Assembly: GCF_000426185.1 (NCBI RefSeq)
Contig: NZ_AUEW01000001.1
Span: forward strand, 434,001-498,000
DNA from: Cellulomonas sp. URHD0024
GTDB lineage: Bacteria; Actinomycetota; Actinomycetes; Actinomycetales; Cellulomonadaceae
DNA length: 64,000 bases
Direction of reading: 5' to 3'
Below the pieces are notes generated by a model. The model had not been told where the DNA came from. It saw nothing but the letters and a program-made list of their open reading frames with translations, and did no database searches. Below are positions 34,112 to 43,724 of the stretch, piece after piece. Positions within the stretch are counted from its first letter, which is position 1; every line of letters begins with the position of its first letter. Made by a program: the position numbers and the translations under genes.

Positions 34112-34932
34112 GCGGTGCCGCCTGGGGCGTCGTCGGGCAGGTAGCCGTCGAGCGTCGGCAGGCCGTTGGCGAGGCGTTGCTTGTTGACCCGCCGGTCGTG
34201 CAGCTCGCACACCAGCAGCGCGAGGAAGTACAGGCCACAGATGGGAAGCGCCACCATGAGCATGGTGATGGCGTCGGGGGTCGGGGTCATGACCGCGGCG
34301 AACACGAACGCGGCCATGACGGCCCAGCGCCAGCTCCGGCGCCACATCGCCGCCGTGCCTATGCCGGCGAAGTTCAGGGCGACCATGACGACGGGAAGCA
34401 GGAACGCCAACCCGAACGCCAGCATCAGACGCATGACGAAGCCCAGGTACACCTGGGCGTCGATGAAGTTCGCCGCACCGGAGGGTGTGAACCCGGTGAG
34501 CAGCCGTACCGCGTTCGGCAGAGCCCACCAGGCGAGGTACGCGCCCGTCAGGAACAACGGCACGGCGACACCGACGAACCCGAACGCGTATCCCCGCTCC
34601 TTGCGCGTCAGGCCGGGCGTGATGAACGCCCAGAGCTGGTAGATCCACCACGGGCTGGAGATCAGCACGCCCAGGAAGAACGAGACCTTGATCTGCATGT
34701 CGAACGACGCGGCAAGGCCCGGAAAGTTCAGGGTGATCAGGGCGTCTCGTTGCTTGGCGACCTCGAGGATCGGGCTCTGGAGCGCCTGGAACACGGGCGT
34801 GTACAGGAACCAGCCGATGACCGCGCCGACCAGGATGCCGAGCACCGCGAGGAACAACCGATGACGCAGCTCGACCAGATGTGCCCGCAGCGGCATCCGG
34901 CCGCCGGGTTCCGCCCCGCGGCGTGCGCTCAC
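34108..34932 (-). CDS. tatC: Twin-arginine translocase subunit TatC
   Basis: A 274-residue membrane protein with six helices. The conserved N-terminal MPLRAHLVELRHRLF, first-loop FWYTP-like FLYTPVFQAL, FEMQ-like SFDMQIKVSF, and the later FAFGLAFLLPVV and TPTPDAITM are present. It is the signal-recognition subunit of the Tat system. The stop overlaps the downstream lipid-kinase start. tatA lies 7 bases upstream. Confidence 0.96.
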   Translation of the reverse strand: MSARRGAEPGGRMPLRAHLVELRHRLFLAVLGILVGAVIGWFLYTPVFQALQSPILEVAKQRDALITLNFPGLAASFDMQIKVSFFLGVLISSPWWIYQLWAFITPGLTRKERGYAFGFVGVAVPLFLTGAYLAWWALPNAVRLLTGFTPSGAANFIDAQVYLGFVMRLMLAFGLAFLLPVVMVALNFAGIGTAAMWRRSWRWAVMAAFVFAAVMTPTPDAITMLMVALPICGLYFLALLVCELHDRRVNKQRLANGLPTLDGYLPDDAPGGTA

Positions 34933-34939
34933 CCTCGGG

Positions 34940-35239
34940 TCAGGACTTCGGCGGGGCGGAACCCTCGGTCGGCTCAGGCCGGTCCGGGGTCGGGACGACG
35001 GGCGTCTGCACGACGACCGGCGGCGGAGTCACGACCGTGTTCTGGACGGGGGGCGCCGTGTTCGGCGTCGCGTCGGCGGGCGGCGCGTCGTCCGTGCGCA
35101 GGTCCTTGACCTCGTTCTTGAAGATCTTCATCGACTGGCCGACGCTCTTGGCGACGTCGGGAAGGCGCTTGGCCCCGAAGATCAGGATCACCACGGCGAG
35201 CAGGATGATCACGTGTACGGGGCCAAGGTTCTTCAACAC
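34940..35239 (-). CDS. tatA: Twin-arginine translocase subunit TatA
   Basis: A 99-residue protein. One membrane helix (VHVIILLAVVILIFGAKRLP), the FGAKRLPD hinge, and the amphipathic helix KSVGQSMKIFKNEVKDL match TatA. The C-terminal 45 residues are a Pro/Thr/Val-rich tail with three PP blocks, longer than usual. GTG 35239 follows a GGAAGGATC site. The order tatA-tatC-lipid kinase-helY on one strand forms a likely operon. Confidence 0.94.
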   Translation of the reverse strand: MLKNLGPVHVIILLAVVILIFGAKRLPDVAKSVGQSMKIFKNEVKDLRTDDAPPADATPNTAPPVQNTVVTPPPVVVQTPVVPTPDRPEPTEGSAPPKS

Positions 35240-35300
35240 GGAACGGATCCTTCCCTCACAGCATGGATGACCTGTCGATCCTACGCGTGCCGGTCCGATC

Positions 35301-35636
35301 TCAGCGCCAGTAGGCCTTCCATGCCCGTCGGGTCGCGGCGCGGCGATTGGCACGGACGACTCGACGACCCGCTGCCGCGACGCGTAGCTCCGCGTAGCGG
35401 TCGTACATCTCACCGGGATCCGCCAGCACGGTCGGGCCCGTCTCCGGCCGGAGCGCCTCCGCTGCCCGCTGCAGCTCGTCGACCCGCACGGCGAGCTGGC
35501 CGAGCACCTCCGCCGCGCGACCCAGCTCCTTGCCCAGGGCGACGCCCGAACGCCACAGCCGGCGGCCCAGGAAGAACGCGCCGGCGAGCGTGGCCAGCAC
35601 CAGGAGCGTCCACACGGAGAACCAGAGCACGATCAC
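35301..35636 (-). CDS. Small membrane protein downstream of pafC, 111 aa
   Basis: One N-terminal membrane helix (VLWFSVWTLLVLATLAGAFF), then a coiled helix (LGKELGRAAEVLGQLAVRVD) and a basic end (ANRRAATRRAWKAYWR). GTG 35636 overlaps the pafC stop (GTGA). Type II inner-membrane protein of unknown role; many actinobacterial pafBC-tat loci carry a similar small gene here. No named family. Confidence 0.7.
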   Translation of the reverse strand: MIVLWFSVWTLLVLATLAGAFFLGRRLWRSGVALGKELGRAAEVLGQLAVRVDELQRAAEALRPETGPTVLADPGEMYDRYAELRVAAAGRRVVRANRRAATRRAWKAYWR

Positions 35637-36607
35637 ACCTCCGTCTCGGCGAGTGCGCCGTAGGCCCGCAGCGCCGCACGGGCGGAGGTCGCGACCTCCT
35701 GCGCCACCCGGACGGGCGTAACGGAGAGCACGTCGTCGGCCACCTGCAGCACGAGGTGGCGCAGCCACGCCTCCTGCACGATCCGCAGGTCGACCTCGAA
35801 GGAGCCGTCGTCGTGGTTGCGGACGGCGTCGACCGGCGTCGTCTCGGCCACCCACCGTGCCCGGCTGGTCAGGTGCAGCGTGACCAGCTCCCCCTCGGGC
35901 CCGGGAGCGAACAGGTGCGCCCGGTCGCCCACGTGGTGGTCCACGCTCGGCTCCTCCAGGACGCGGGCCTCGAGCACCCGGTCGACGCGGAACAGCCGTT
36001 CGCCGTTGACGAGCAGGCACCAGGCGAGCAGGTACGAGCGCTCGTCGTCGGTGGCGAGCCGGATCGGGTCGACGTCGCGCTCGGTGGCGATGTCCGAGGC
36101 GTTCACGTAGCGCAGGTGCAGCCGACGACCGTCGCGGAGTGCCGTCGCGACTGCGGCTGCCACCTCGGGCGCGGCGTCGACCGCGAGCCGGACGTCGACC
36201 GCGGCAGCGGCATCGCCCGTCGCGGCGGTCAGCTTCCCCAGCGCGGACCGCAGGACCGCGGCACGCTCCGGATCCATCGCCGAACCGAGTGCGGAGTCGA
36301 GTGCCCGGAGCGCCGCGACGAGCGCCACGGCCTCGCGGGCGCCCAGGCGCAGCGGGCGTGTCATGCCGCGTGACTCGGTGAGGCGGACGACGCCCTGCTC
36401 GTAGGACGCGGCATCGAAGTCGATGAGGTCGTGGGGGTAGTAGCCCGGCGTGCCCGTGACCCACAACGTGTCGATGTCGGACATCACCTGGCTGGTCGTC
36501 ACGCCGAAGTGGTCGGCGATCTTCTCGACCGAGACCCCTTCGTGGCGGTCCAGGTAGGTGATCATGCCGAGCATCCGCAGGAGCCGGTCGCTGGCGCGCT
36601 CAGCCAT
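35633..36607 (-). CDS. pafC: WYL-domain regulator PafC
   Basis: A 324-residue protein: N-terminal winged HTH (LLRMLGMITYLDRHEGVSVE, DHFGVTTSQVMSDIDTL) and a C-terminal WYL domain (LRYVNASDIATERDVDPIRL, SYLLAWCLLVNGERLFRVDR) with a terminal extension domain. PafB and PafC form a heterodimer that activates the RecA-independent DNA-damage response in mycobacteria; the WYL domain probably senses single-stranded DNA. The start overlaps the end of pafB by 8 bases. Confidence 0.93.
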   Translation of the reverse strand: MAERASDRLLRMLGMITYLDRHEGVSVEKIADHFGVTTSQVMSDIDTLWVTGTPGYYPHDLIDFDAASYEQGVVRLTESRGMTRPLRLGAREAVALVAALRALDSALGSAMDPERAAVLRSALGKLTAATGDAAAAVDVRLAVDAAPEVAAAVATALRDGRRLHLRYVNASDIATERDVDPIRLATDDERSYLLAWCLLVNGERLFRVDRVLEARVLEEPSVDHHVGDRAHLFAPGPEGELVTLHLTSRARWVAETTPVDAVRNHDDGSFEVDLRIVQEAWLRHLVLQVADDVLSVTPVRVAQEVATSARAALRAYGALAETEV

Positions 36608-37631
36608 CGACGTCCACCCCCTGCCGCTCGTCGAGGGTCGCGGCGGTGCGCAGGAGGTGCAGGACGTGGTTGCGCAGGCTCACGGGTGCGAGCACGACGA
36701 CGGCAGCGCCGTAGCCGACGAGCTCCTCGGCGAGCTCCCACTCGGCCCGGTACGGCACGTGGACGAGCTCGCGGTTCGCGACGAACGGTGCCGTCGCCGG
36801 ATCAGTGGTCCAGTCCGGTGCGTCGGCCGGCGCCGGGACCGCACGGGCGCGCGGGGCGCTCGCTCGCTCGGGCAGGATCGCGAGCGTCGCGATCCTCTCG
36901 GGACCGGCACCCCAGGTCTGCAGGGCCTCGGTCAGGGCCTCGGGCGCGGGCGCGGCGAACGAGCCCGGCTCCCCCACCGGTCGCACGGTGCCCTCGATCC
37001 GGCTCAACCGGAACGAACGACTGGCGCCGCGGTCCCGATCCAGCCCGACGAGCACCCAGCCGCCGCGGCGGGCCAGCAGCTTCCAGGGCTCGACGATCCT
37101 GTCGCGGACCTCGCCCGTGGTGGCCGCCCGGTACGTGAACCGGACCGGCTGGCGGGCCTGCACCGCGTCGACGAGCGGGCTGAACGCGCCGCCACCTGCC
37201 CGGACGCGCGGTGCGAGACCCGCAACGAGATCCGTCGACTCGACGCCTTCACCGACGGCCCGCAGCTTCGTCAGCGCGCGCGAGGTGTCCACCTGGACGG
37301 CCTGGTCCTGCCACACCTGGGCGGCCATGGCCAGCACACCGAGCTCGGCGGCGGTCAGGTCGAGGGGCGGCAGCGCGTAGGCGTCCAGGTCGACCCGGTA
37401 GCCGATGTCGTCGCCGTGGCCCGCGTCCGTGACGGTCAGGATCGGGATGCCGAGCTCGCGCAGCGTGTCCTTGTCCCGCTCGAACATCCGCTCGAAGGCG
37501 TCGTCGGACGGTGCTTCCTGGTAGCCGGCGACGCTCGTGCGCACCTGCTCCTTCGTCATCCGGCCCGCGGTGTTGACGAGGGCGATGACGAGGTTGAGCA
37601 GGCGCTCGGCAGGGGCGATCTGAGCGGCCAT
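36600..37631 (-). CDS. pafB: WYL-domain regulator PafB
   Basis: A 343-residue partner of PafC with the same architecture: HTH (AERLLNLVIALVNTAGRMTK, then EQVRTSV), WYL core (RFTYRAATTGEVRDRIVEPW, KLLARRGGWVLVGLDRDRGA) and WCX-like C-terminus. ATG 37631 is chosen. It heads the minus-strand pafB-pafC-membrane protein operon and is divergent from the DUF3866 gene 34 bases away. Confidence 0.93.
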   Translation of the reverse strand: MAAQIAPAERLLNLVIALVNTAGRMTKEQVRTSVAGYQEAPSDDAFERMFERDKDTLRELGIPILTVTDAGHGDDIGYRVDLDAYALPPLDLTAAELGVLAMAAQVWQDQAVQVDTSRALTKLRAVGEGVESTDLVAGLAPRVRAGGGAFSPLVDAVQARQPVRFTYRAATTGEVRDRIVEPWKLLARRGGWVLVGLDRDRGASRSFRLSRIEGTVRPVGEPGSFAAPAPEALTEALQTWGAGPERIATLAILPERASAPRARAVPAPADAPDWTTDPATAPFVANRELVHVPYRAEWELAEELVGYGAAVVVLAPVSLRNHVLHLLRTAATLDERQGVDVDG

Positions 37632-37665
37632 CGAGCACCACCGTAGTGGCCGGTAGCGTGGGCGC

Positions 37666-38790
37666 GTGATCACGTGGCGTGCGGGAACCGTGGTGTCGCT
37701 CGGATCCACGTGGCCGGGCGCGGCGGAGATGACGGTCGAGCTGGAGTCGCCGGTCGGCGCCGTGCCCGCCGGAGGGACGGTACGCGCGCTCGCGTACCCG
37801 TCGCTCGTCGGCTCCCCCGAGATCGGAGACCGGGTGCTCCTGAACGTCTCGGCCCTCGCCCGCGGGCTCGGCACGGGCGGGTACGCGCTCGTCGTCGCCG
37901 GCCTCGACGCCCTGCCCGCCGATCCGCCGGACGGCCCGGGACACCTGGTGAAGGCCCGCTACACGCCGCTGCAGGCCATGGTGCTGGGGGTCGACGACCA
38001 GGAGTCCCCGCACCACGACGTGCTTCGCGACGCCGACGACCTCGGGGGTCTGCCGGTCGTCGTCGCGGACCTGCACTCCGCCCTTCCCGCGATCGTCGCC
38101 GGTGCCCGGTTCGCCGCGGCGCGCGCGGGCGCGGAGCCCCCTCGCGTGGCGTACGTCATGACCGACGGCGGTGCGCTCCCCGCCTGGTTCTCCCGCGCAG
38201 TCGCCGGCCTACGGAGCGCCGGGTGGCTCGAGGCGTGCATCACGACGGGCCAGGCCTTCGGCGGCGACCTCGAGGCGGTCACCGTGCACACCGGCCTGCT
38301 CGCCGCGCGGCACGTGGTCGGAGCCTCGCTGGTGGTGGTCACGCAGGGACCCGGGAACCTCGGTACAGGGACGCGCTGGGGGTTCTCGGGTGTGGCGGCG
38401 GGCGAGGCGGTGAACGCGGCAGCCACGCTCCGCGGTCGTCCCGTCGCCTCACTGCGGGTCTCGGGTGCCGATGCCCGAGAGCGGCATCTCGGCATCTCGC
38501 ACCACTCGCTGACGGCCTACGGGCGGGTCGCGCTGGCGGCGGCAGACGTCGTCGTCCCGGTCTTCGAACCCGGGGACCTGGACGGACTCGGGCACCGCAT
38601 CGACGACCAGGTCGCCGCGTTGTCGGCGCGCCACCGCGTGGTGCGGGTCCCCGCGGGCGCGGACCTGCGCAGCGCGCTGGCCGGCACCCCGGTCCGCCTG
38701 TCGACCATGGGCCGGGGCCTCGAGGCCGACCCGGCGGCGTTCCTGACCGCCGCCGCGGCGGGGATCCACGCGGTCGACCTGGTCACCTGA
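37666..38790 (+). CDS. DUF3866-family protein
   Basis: A 374-residue protein of the actinobacterial/firmicute DUF3866 family. Markers are SPEIGDRVLLNVSALARGLG, ESPHHDVLRDADDLGGLPVV, the central YVMTDGGALPAWFSRAV, and GFSGVAAGEAVNAAATLRG. Function is unknown. GTG start 37666, with the divergent pafB start 34 bases away, so their promoters overlap. It is one of only a few plus-strand genes in the second half of the window. Confidence 0.9.
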   Translation: MITWRAGTVVSLGSTWPGAAEMTVELESPVGAVPAGGTVRALAYPSLVGSPEIGDRVLLNVSALARGLGTGGYALVVAGLDALPADPPDGPGHLVKARYTPLQAMVLGVDDQESPHHDVLRDADDLGGLPVVVADLHSALPAIVAGARFAAARAGAEPPRVAYVMTDGGALPAWFSRAVAGLRSAGWLEACITTGQAFGGDLEAVTVHTGLLAARHVVGASLVVVTQGPGNLGTGTRWGFSGVAAGEAVNAAATLRGRPVASLRVSGADARERHLGISHHSLTAYGRVALAAADVVVPVFEPGDLDGLGHRIDDQVAALSARHRVVRVPAGADLRSALAGTPVRLSTMGRGLEADPAAFLTAAAAGIHAVDLVT

Positions 38791-39514
38791 CGAACGCCCC
38801 GTCGACCAGCCTCGGCACCGAGCCGCTCTGACCGACCTCGGCGGCGATGCCGACATCCGCGTCGAGTCCGCGACCGGTCAGCTCCCGGCCACTCGCGCAC
38901 TCGAGCAAGGCCCGGTGCTCCCGTCCGCGCACCTCCCGGTAAGCCGCTGCAGCGGCGGACGCCTCGGGAGACAGTGAGAGGCCACGCTCGCCGAGGGCTG
39001 CGACCACGGCGCCCGCACCCCACAGGTCCTCGACCGCCGGTCGTAGCGATCCGTCCGGCCACGCCTCTCCTGCCGCCACCACCAGCACACGATCGACGCC
39101 GCTCACGGCCTCGGCGACCGCGTCCGCGTTGCGCAGGCTCGCACCGACCACCTGCGTTCCCCGGACGGCGAGGCGACGACTGATCGCCGACCCGTTCGGC
39201 GACGGAAGGACGAGCGTGCCCGGTCGGGCCCAGCGCCGCAGGCTCGCGGGAGACAGGGACGGGCCGGCGGTCAGCGATCTCGGCCCGGCGAGCGTGGCGC
39301 CGTGGTCGAGCGCGACACGCACCGCCTCGTCCGGATCTCCGGCGTGGGGCACCACGGCGATCCCGAGGTCCGCCGCGACCGACAGCGTCGTCGTGAACGA
39401 GAGCACGTCGACGACGACGGTGACGTCCGCGAGGGGTGCCAGGGCGTCCGCACCCTGCCACCCCCACTCGAAGGAGACCGTGTACCCGATCTGGAGGAGG
39501 TCGTCCGCCGTCAT
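38783..39514 (-). CDS. 2-phosphosulfolactate phosphatase family protein (ComB)
   Basis: A 243-residue ComB-family protein. Conserved parts include TVVVDVLSFTTTLSVAADLG (family D-V-L-R-A-ST position with STTT variation), TLAGPRSLTAGPSL, VLPSPNGSAISRRL and the later VLVVAAGEAWPDGSLRPAVE DL. In methanogens ComB acts in coenzyme M synthesis. Actinobacteria lack that pathway, so the phosphatase substrate is unknown here. Its end overlaps the end of the DUF3866 gene by eight bases. Confidence 0.78.
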   Translation of the reverse strand: MTADDLLQIGYTVSFEWGWQGADALAPLADVTVVVDVLSFTTTLSVAADLGIAVVPHAGDPDEAVRVALDHGATLAGPRSLTAGPSLSPASLRRWARPGTLVLPSPNGSAISRRLAVRGTQVVGASLRNADAVAEAVSGVDRVLVVAAGEAWPDGSLRPAVEDLWGAGAVVAALGERGLSLSPEASAAAAAYREVRGREHRALLECASGRELTGRGLDADVGIAAEVGQSGSVPRLVDGAFVR

Positions 39515-39708
39515 TCCAGATACCCGGTAGTCGGGTCGACGTCCGCCAGGAACTCTCGGATCACGTCGTCGATCTGCTCGGCGTCGAGCGGGGGGCCCGA
39601 GACCGAGAAGCCGTAGCCGGGGTTCGGGCCGCTCAGCCAGGTGACGTCGTAGGTGTTCGGTGGACGCTCCACCACCGAGAAGCGTTCGCCGTCGACCTCG
39701 ATCTCCAC
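39511..39708 (-). CDS. Small hypothetical protein, 65 aa
   Basis: An acidic protein with a strand-turn-strand core (MEIEVDGERFSVVERPPNTY, DVTWLSGPNPGYGFSVSGPP) and a C-terminal helix (AEQIDDVIREFLADVDP). Its stop overlaps the start of the ComB gene (ATGA). The next gene upstream ends 2 bases before its start, so it is tightly operonic. No family recognised. Confidence 0.7.
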   Translation of the reverse strand: MEIEVDGERFSVVERPPNTYDVTWLSGPNPGYGFSVSGPPLDAEQIDDVIREFLADVDPTTGYLE

Positions 39709-39709
39709 G

Positions 39710-40144
39710 TCAGTCGTCCCTGTCCGTGGCCGTGTGCTGCGCGACGAGGGTGGCCAGCCGGCGGGCCTCGGCGTCCGCGTACGCGCCGTCGGCCCGCTGG
39801 ATGCCCATGACCGCGAGCGTGTCCCCGTCCGAGAGGTCCAGCTGGACCCAGGGTCGTCCGGAGCCGAACCGCACCGAGACGATCTCCGCCCACTCCAGCC
39901 GGCGCGTGTAGACGAGGTTCCGGACCGTGACGCCGTCGTCGTCGACCCGCGCCCGCACCGACGCCTGCCGCCAGCAGAAACCCGCGATCAGGAGGCCGAC
40001 GATCGCGAAGCCCAGCTGGTCACCGAGGTTCAGGGTCGGCAGGTACGCGATCAGGAGACCGGTCAGAACCAGCACGACGGCTGCCATCACGAGCGTCACG
40101 ACCCTCGCGGCGCGAGGTCGGAACGTTCGGTACGACGGGTCCAC
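39710..40144 (-). CDS. PH-domain membrane protein, 144 aa
   Basis: Two membrane helices near the N-terminus (TLVMAAVVLVLTGLLIAYLP, FAIVGLLIAGFCW), then a bPH-type beta domain (ARVDDDGVTVRNLVYTRRLE, WAEIVSVRFGSGRPWVQLDL) of the type commonly annotated bPH6. GTG 40144 is 6 bases after the hisG stop. It follows hisG in many Actinobacteria; the role is unknown. Confidence 0.8.
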   Translation of the reverse strand: MDPSYRTFRPRAARVVTLVMAAVVLVLTGLLIAYLPTLNLGDQLGFAIVGLLIAGFCWRQASVRARVDDDGVTVRNLVYTRRLEWAEIVSVRFGSGRPWVQLDLSDGDTLAVMGIQRADGAYADAEARRLATLVAQHTATDRDD

Positions 40145-40149
40145 GACGG

Positions 40150-40998
40150 TCAGAGTCGGCACGCGTGGATCGACGTCACCAGGATCGCGCGGGCGCCCAC
40201 GTCGTACAGGGAGTCCATGACGCGGTTGGTCTCGTCGCGACGGACCATGGCCCGCACGGCCGCCCACTCACGGTTGTGCAGCGGCGACACCGTGGGCGAC
40301 TCGAGCCCGGGGGTGATCGCGACCGCCGCGTCGACGAGGTCCAGGGGCACGTCGTAGTCCATCAGGACGTACTCGCGAGCCGTCAGGACACCCTGGAGGC
40401 GTCGGGTCAGCACCTCGAGGCCCGCCGGTTCCGGACCGTCGGAACGGCGGACCAGCACGGCCTCCGACCGCAGGATCGGCTCCGCGAAGATCTCGAGTCC
40501 GGCGGCGCGCAGCGTCGTGCCGGTCTCGACGACGTCGGCGATCAGGTCGGCGACGCCGAGCTTGATCGCGGACTCCACCGCACCGTCCAGGCGCACGACG
40601 CCCGACGGCTCGATGCCGAGCGAGCGCAGGTACGAGCGGACCAGGACCGGATAGCTCGTCGCGACCCGGTGGCCCCCCACCTGCGCGACGTCGGACCACT
40701 GGCCGGCCGCTCCGGCGAACCGGAAGGTCGAGCGCGCGAAGCCCAGCGGCAGGTGCTCGACCGCGGCGGACTCCGAGTCCAGCATGAGGTCGCGTCCGGT
40801 GATCCCGACGTCGACCGTGCCCGCGCCGACGTACACCGCGATGTCGCGCGGACGCAGGAAGAAGAACTCGACGTCGTTGTCCGGATCCGGCAGCACGAGC
40901 TCGCGGGAGTCGCGACGCTGCCGGTAGCCCGCCTCCTTGAGCATCTCGGCGGAGGGCTCCGACAGGGAGCCCTTGTTCGGGACGGCAATCCTCAGCAC
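40150..40998 (-). CDS. hisG: ATP phosphoribosyltransferase
   Basis: A 282-residue long-form HisG with the C-terminal ACT-like regulatory domain, catalysing the first committed step of histidine synthesis (PRPP + ATP). Signatures: [40 protein letters not shown], and the PRPP-binding [20 protein letters not shown]. The C-terminal [20 protein letters not shown] part allows histidine feedback. It follows hisE by 17 bases. Confidence 0.97.
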   Translation of the reverse strand: MLRIAVPNKGSLSEPSAEMLKEAGYRQRRDSRELVLPDPDNDVEFFFLRPRDIAVYVGAGTVDVGITGRDLMLDSESAAVEHLPLGFARSTFRFAGAAGQWSDVAQVGGHRVATSYPVLVRSYLRSLGIEPSGVVRLDGAVESAIKLGVADLIADVVETGTTLRAAGLEIFAEPILRSEAVLVRRSDGPEPAGLEVLTRRLQGVLTAREYVLMDYDVPLDLVDAAVAITPGLESPTVSPLHNREWAAVRAMVRRDETNRVMDSLYDVGARAILVTSIHACRL

Positions 40999-41015
40999 AG
41001 CGATGTCCTCGGGTC

Positions 41016-41279
41016 TCAGAGGTGCGCGTACACGTCGTCGAGCGTCAGTCCGCGCGCGATCATGAGCACCTGCAGGTGGTACAGCAGCTGGGAGATCTCC
41101 TCAGCCGTCCGCTCGTCCGACTCGAACTCGGCGGCCATCCAGACCTCGGCGGCCTCCTCGACGACCTTCTTGCCGATGCCGTGGACGCCGGAGTCGATCT
41201 CGGCGACGGTACGGGAGCCGGCAGGACGGGTGGTGGCCTTGTCCGTCAGCTCGGCGAACAGCGCGTCGAAGGTCTTCAC
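41016..41279 (-). CDS. hisE: Phosphoribosyl-ATP pyrophosphatase
   Basis: An 87-residue all-helical MazG-like enzyme for the second histidine step. It has the [20 protein letters not shown] block and [26 protein letters not shown] helix with acidic metal ligands. Its ATG overlaps the ribH stop by four bases (ATGA), so it is translationally coupled to the riboflavin operon. Confidence 0.95.
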   Translation of the reverse strand: MKTFDALFAELTDKATTRPAGSRTVAEIDSGVHGIGKKVVEEAAEVWMAAEFESDERTAEEISQLLYHLQVLMIARGLTLDDVYAHL

Positions 41280-41770
41280 GCGCGCACTCTAGACGGCTCC
41301 GACCGCAGCCCGCGCAGGGCGACCACGGTGGCGACGGCGGCCTCGGCGGCCTCGGCACCCTTGTCCTCGTGCGAGCCGGGCAGCCCGGCACGGTCCAATG
41401 CCTGGGCGTCGTCGTCACAGGTGAGCACGCCGAAGCCGACGGGCACCCCGGTGCGGATCGCGACGTCGGTGAGTCCCAGCGTCGCGCCCTGGCACACGTA
41501 CTCGAAGTGGGGTGTGCCGCCGCGGATGACGACGCCGAGCGCGACTACCGCGTCCGCACCGTTCGTCGCCGCCACCTGAGCGGCCACCGGGAGCTCGAAC
41601 GTGCCGGGCACACGCACGATCGTCACGTCGGTCACCTGCGCGGCGTCGAGGGCGCGCGCGGCGCCCGCGAGCAGACCGTCCATGACGACGGTGTGCCAGC
41701 TCGCGGCGACGACCACGACCTTCAGGCCCGTTCCGTCGACGGTCAGCGTGGGTGCTCCAGCACCGCTCAT
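41276..41770 (-). CDS. ribH: 6,7-dimethyl-8-ribityllumazine synthase
   Basis: A 164-residue lumazine synthase. Markers are [35 protein letters not shown] and [20 protein letters not shown] with the catalytic His, then [14 protein letters not shown]. It condenses the pyrimidine and dihydroxybutanone phosphate products into lumazine. Start ATG 41770 overlaps the ribBA stop. Confidence 0.97.
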   Translation of the reverse strand: MSGAGAPTLTVDGTGLKVVVVAASWHTVVMDGLLAGAARALDAAQVTDVTIVRVPGTFELPVAAQVAATNGADAVVALGVVIRGGTPHFEYVCQGATLGLTDVAIRTGVPVGFGVLTCDDDAQALDRAGLPGSHEDKGAEAAEAAVATVVALRGLRSEPSRVRA

Positions 41771-43122
41771 GCCAGGTCCTCCAGGTTCTCGAACGCGTGG
41801 TCCTCGTGGTCTGCGCCGGGCACGGCCGGCGTCGCGTGGACGGGCGCGACGGGGATCGGGTCGCGCTCCGTGCCGACGGGCAGGTGCAGCAGGTGGCCCA
41901 TCGACGTGGCCTTGGTGCGCAGGTACGCCTCGTTCTGCGGGGTGCGCCCGACCTCGAGGCTGCGGATCTCCGCGACGTCGATGCCGTGCGCCCGCAGGCC
42001 GGCCACCTTGGCGGGGTTGTTGGTGAGCAGGCTGATCCGGCTGACACCCAGGTCGGTGAGGATCGCGGCGGCGGCGCCGTACTCGCGCCGGTCTGCGGGC
42101 CACCCGAGGTCCAGGTTGGCCTCGACCGTGTCGCGACCCTCGTCCTGCAACGCGTAGGCGGCGACCTTGGCCAGCAGGCCGATCCCCCGGCCCTCGTGCC
42201 CGCGCAGGTAGACGACAGCGCCGCCCTGCTCCGCGGCGAGCTCCAGGGCCGCGTCGAGCTGCGGTCCGCAGTCGCAGCGGGCCGAGCCGAACGCGTCGCC
42301 CGTCAGGCACTCGGAGTGCACCCGGACCACCGGGTGCTCGGCCAGGCCGCTCGTCGGGACCAGCGCGACGTGCTCGTCGCCGGTCCGCAGGTCGCGGTAG
42401 CCGTGGATCCGGAACTCGCCGTGCCTCGTCGGAAGGTACGCGGTGTGCGTCGCGTGGACGCGCTCGCGCGGGGGGGCCGCGACGGCGACCTCGCGGGTCA
42501 CGTCGTCGCCGTGGCCGGTGCGCCACGCCACGATGTCCTCGATCGTCAGGAGCACGAGGCCCTCGGACTCGGCAAGCTGGGAGGCGACGTCGAGCCTGGT
42601 CATCGTCCCGTCGTCGTTGACCAGCTCCGCGATCGCCCCGACGGGCTCCAGACCGGCCAGCCGGCACAGGTCGACGGCCGCCTCGGTGTGGCCCGCGCGG
42701 TGCAGCACACCGCCCGGGACCGCCCGCAGAGGGAGCACGTGTCCGGGACGGATGAGGTCCTCGCGACCCGACGCCGGGTCGGCGAGCACGCGCAAGGTGC
42801 GGGCACGGTCGGACGCCGAGATGCCGGTGGTGACACCGGTGGCCGCGTCGACCGTGACCGTGTACGCCGTGCGTCGAGGGTCCTGGCTGTGCGGGACCAT
42901 CAGCGGCAGGTCGAGGGCGTCGGCGCGGGACGCCGGCATGGGCGCGCAGAGGTAGCCCGACGAGTGACGGATGGTCCACGCGATCCACTCGGGCGTCGCG
43001 GACTGCGCCGCCAGGATGACGTCGGCCTCGTTCTCCCGGTCCGGCGAGTCGGCGACGAGCACCGGCCTCCCCTGCCGGAGCGCCTCCAGGGCGTCCTCGA
43101 CGGTGCCCAGTCGGACGGTCAT
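41767..43122 (-). CDS. ribBA: Bifunctional DHBP synthase / GTP cyclohydrolase II
   Basis: A 451-residue fusion. The N-terminal DHBP synthase half has [16 protein letters not shown] and [11 protein letters not shown]; the C-terminal GTP cyclohydrolase II half has [20 protein letters not shown] with the zinc cysteines and the later [20 protein letters not shown]. It supplies both riboflavin precursors. A ~40-residue disordered tail after the core ([20 protein letters not shown]) is longer than usual. ATG overlaps the ribC stop (ATGA). Confidence 0.96.
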   Translation of the reverse strand: MTVRLGTVEDALEALRQGRPVLVADSPDRENEADVILAAQSATPEWIAWTIRHSSGYLCAPMPASRADALDLPLMVPHSQDPRRTAYTVTVDAATGVTTGISASDRARTLRVLADPASGREDLIRPGHVLPLRAVPGGVLHRAGHTEAAVDLCRLAGLEPVGAIAELVNDDGTMTRLDVASQLAESEGLVLLTIEDIVAWRTGHGDDVTREVAVAAPPRERVHATHTAYLPTRHGEFRIHGYRDLRTGDEHVALVPTSGLAEHPVVRVHSECLTGDAFGSARCDCGPQLDAALELAAEQGGAVVYLRGHEGRGIGLLAKVAAYALQDEGRDTVEANLDLGWPADRREYGAAAAILTDLGVSRISLLTNNPAKVAGLRAHGIDVAEIRSLEVGRTPQNEAYLRTKATSMGHLLHLPVGTERDPIPVAPVHATPAVPGADHEDHAFENLEDLA

Positions 43123-43724
43123 CGCAGGACCCCCGCCGACGAGAGCAGCCGCTCGGTGTACTTGGCCAGGACGTCTACCTCGATGTTCACGCGCGCTCCG
43201 GGTGCGAGGGTGCCGAGGGTTGTGGCCTCGAGCGTGGTGGGGATGAGCGAGACACCGAACGACCCGTCGGTGACGTGGGTGACGGTCAACGAGATGCCGG
43301 AGACCGCGATCGAACCCTTCTCCGCGATGTACCGGGTCAGCTCGGGAGCGAGCCCGATCTCGACGTCGTCCCACCGCGGCCCCGGCTTCCGGCTCAGGAT
43401 CGTCCCGATCCCGTCGACGTGGCCCTGGACCACGTGGCCGCCGTAGCGGCCGCCCACCGCGAGTGCGCGCTCGAGGTTCACCGGGCTGGACACGCCCAGG
43501 TCCTCCAGCGCGCTGCGGCGCAGCGTCTCCGGCATGACGTCCGCCCAGAACGTCCCGTCGCCGGGCAGCTCGGTCACCGTCAGACAGACCCCGGAGACGC
43601 TGATCGAGTCGCCCAGGCGAGCGTCCGACACGACCAGCGGGCCGCGCACGCGCAGCCGCGCGTCCTGCGGACCCTGCTCGAGCGCCTCGACGGTGCCGAC
43701 CTCTTCGACGATTCCGGTGAACAT
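43119..43724 (-). CDS. ribC: Riboflavin synthase, alpha subunit
   Basis: A 201-residue protein of two tandem lumazine-binding barrels. [15 protein letters not shown] at the start and [20 protein letters not shown] match repeat one; [20 protein letters not shown] is the second repeat's equivalent. It dismutates lumazine to riboflavin. Its start shares one base with the ribD stop (TGATG). Confidence 0.96.
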   Translation of the reverse strand: MFTGIVEEVGTVEALEQGPQDARLRVRGPLVVSDARLGDSISVSGVCLTVTELPGDGTFWADVMPETLRRSALEDLGVSSPVNLERALAVGGRYGGHVVQGHVDGIGTILSRKPGPRWDDVEIGLAPELTRYIAEKGSIAVSGISLTVTHVTDGSFGVSLIPTTLEATTLGTLAPGARVNIEVDVLAKYTERLLSSAGVLR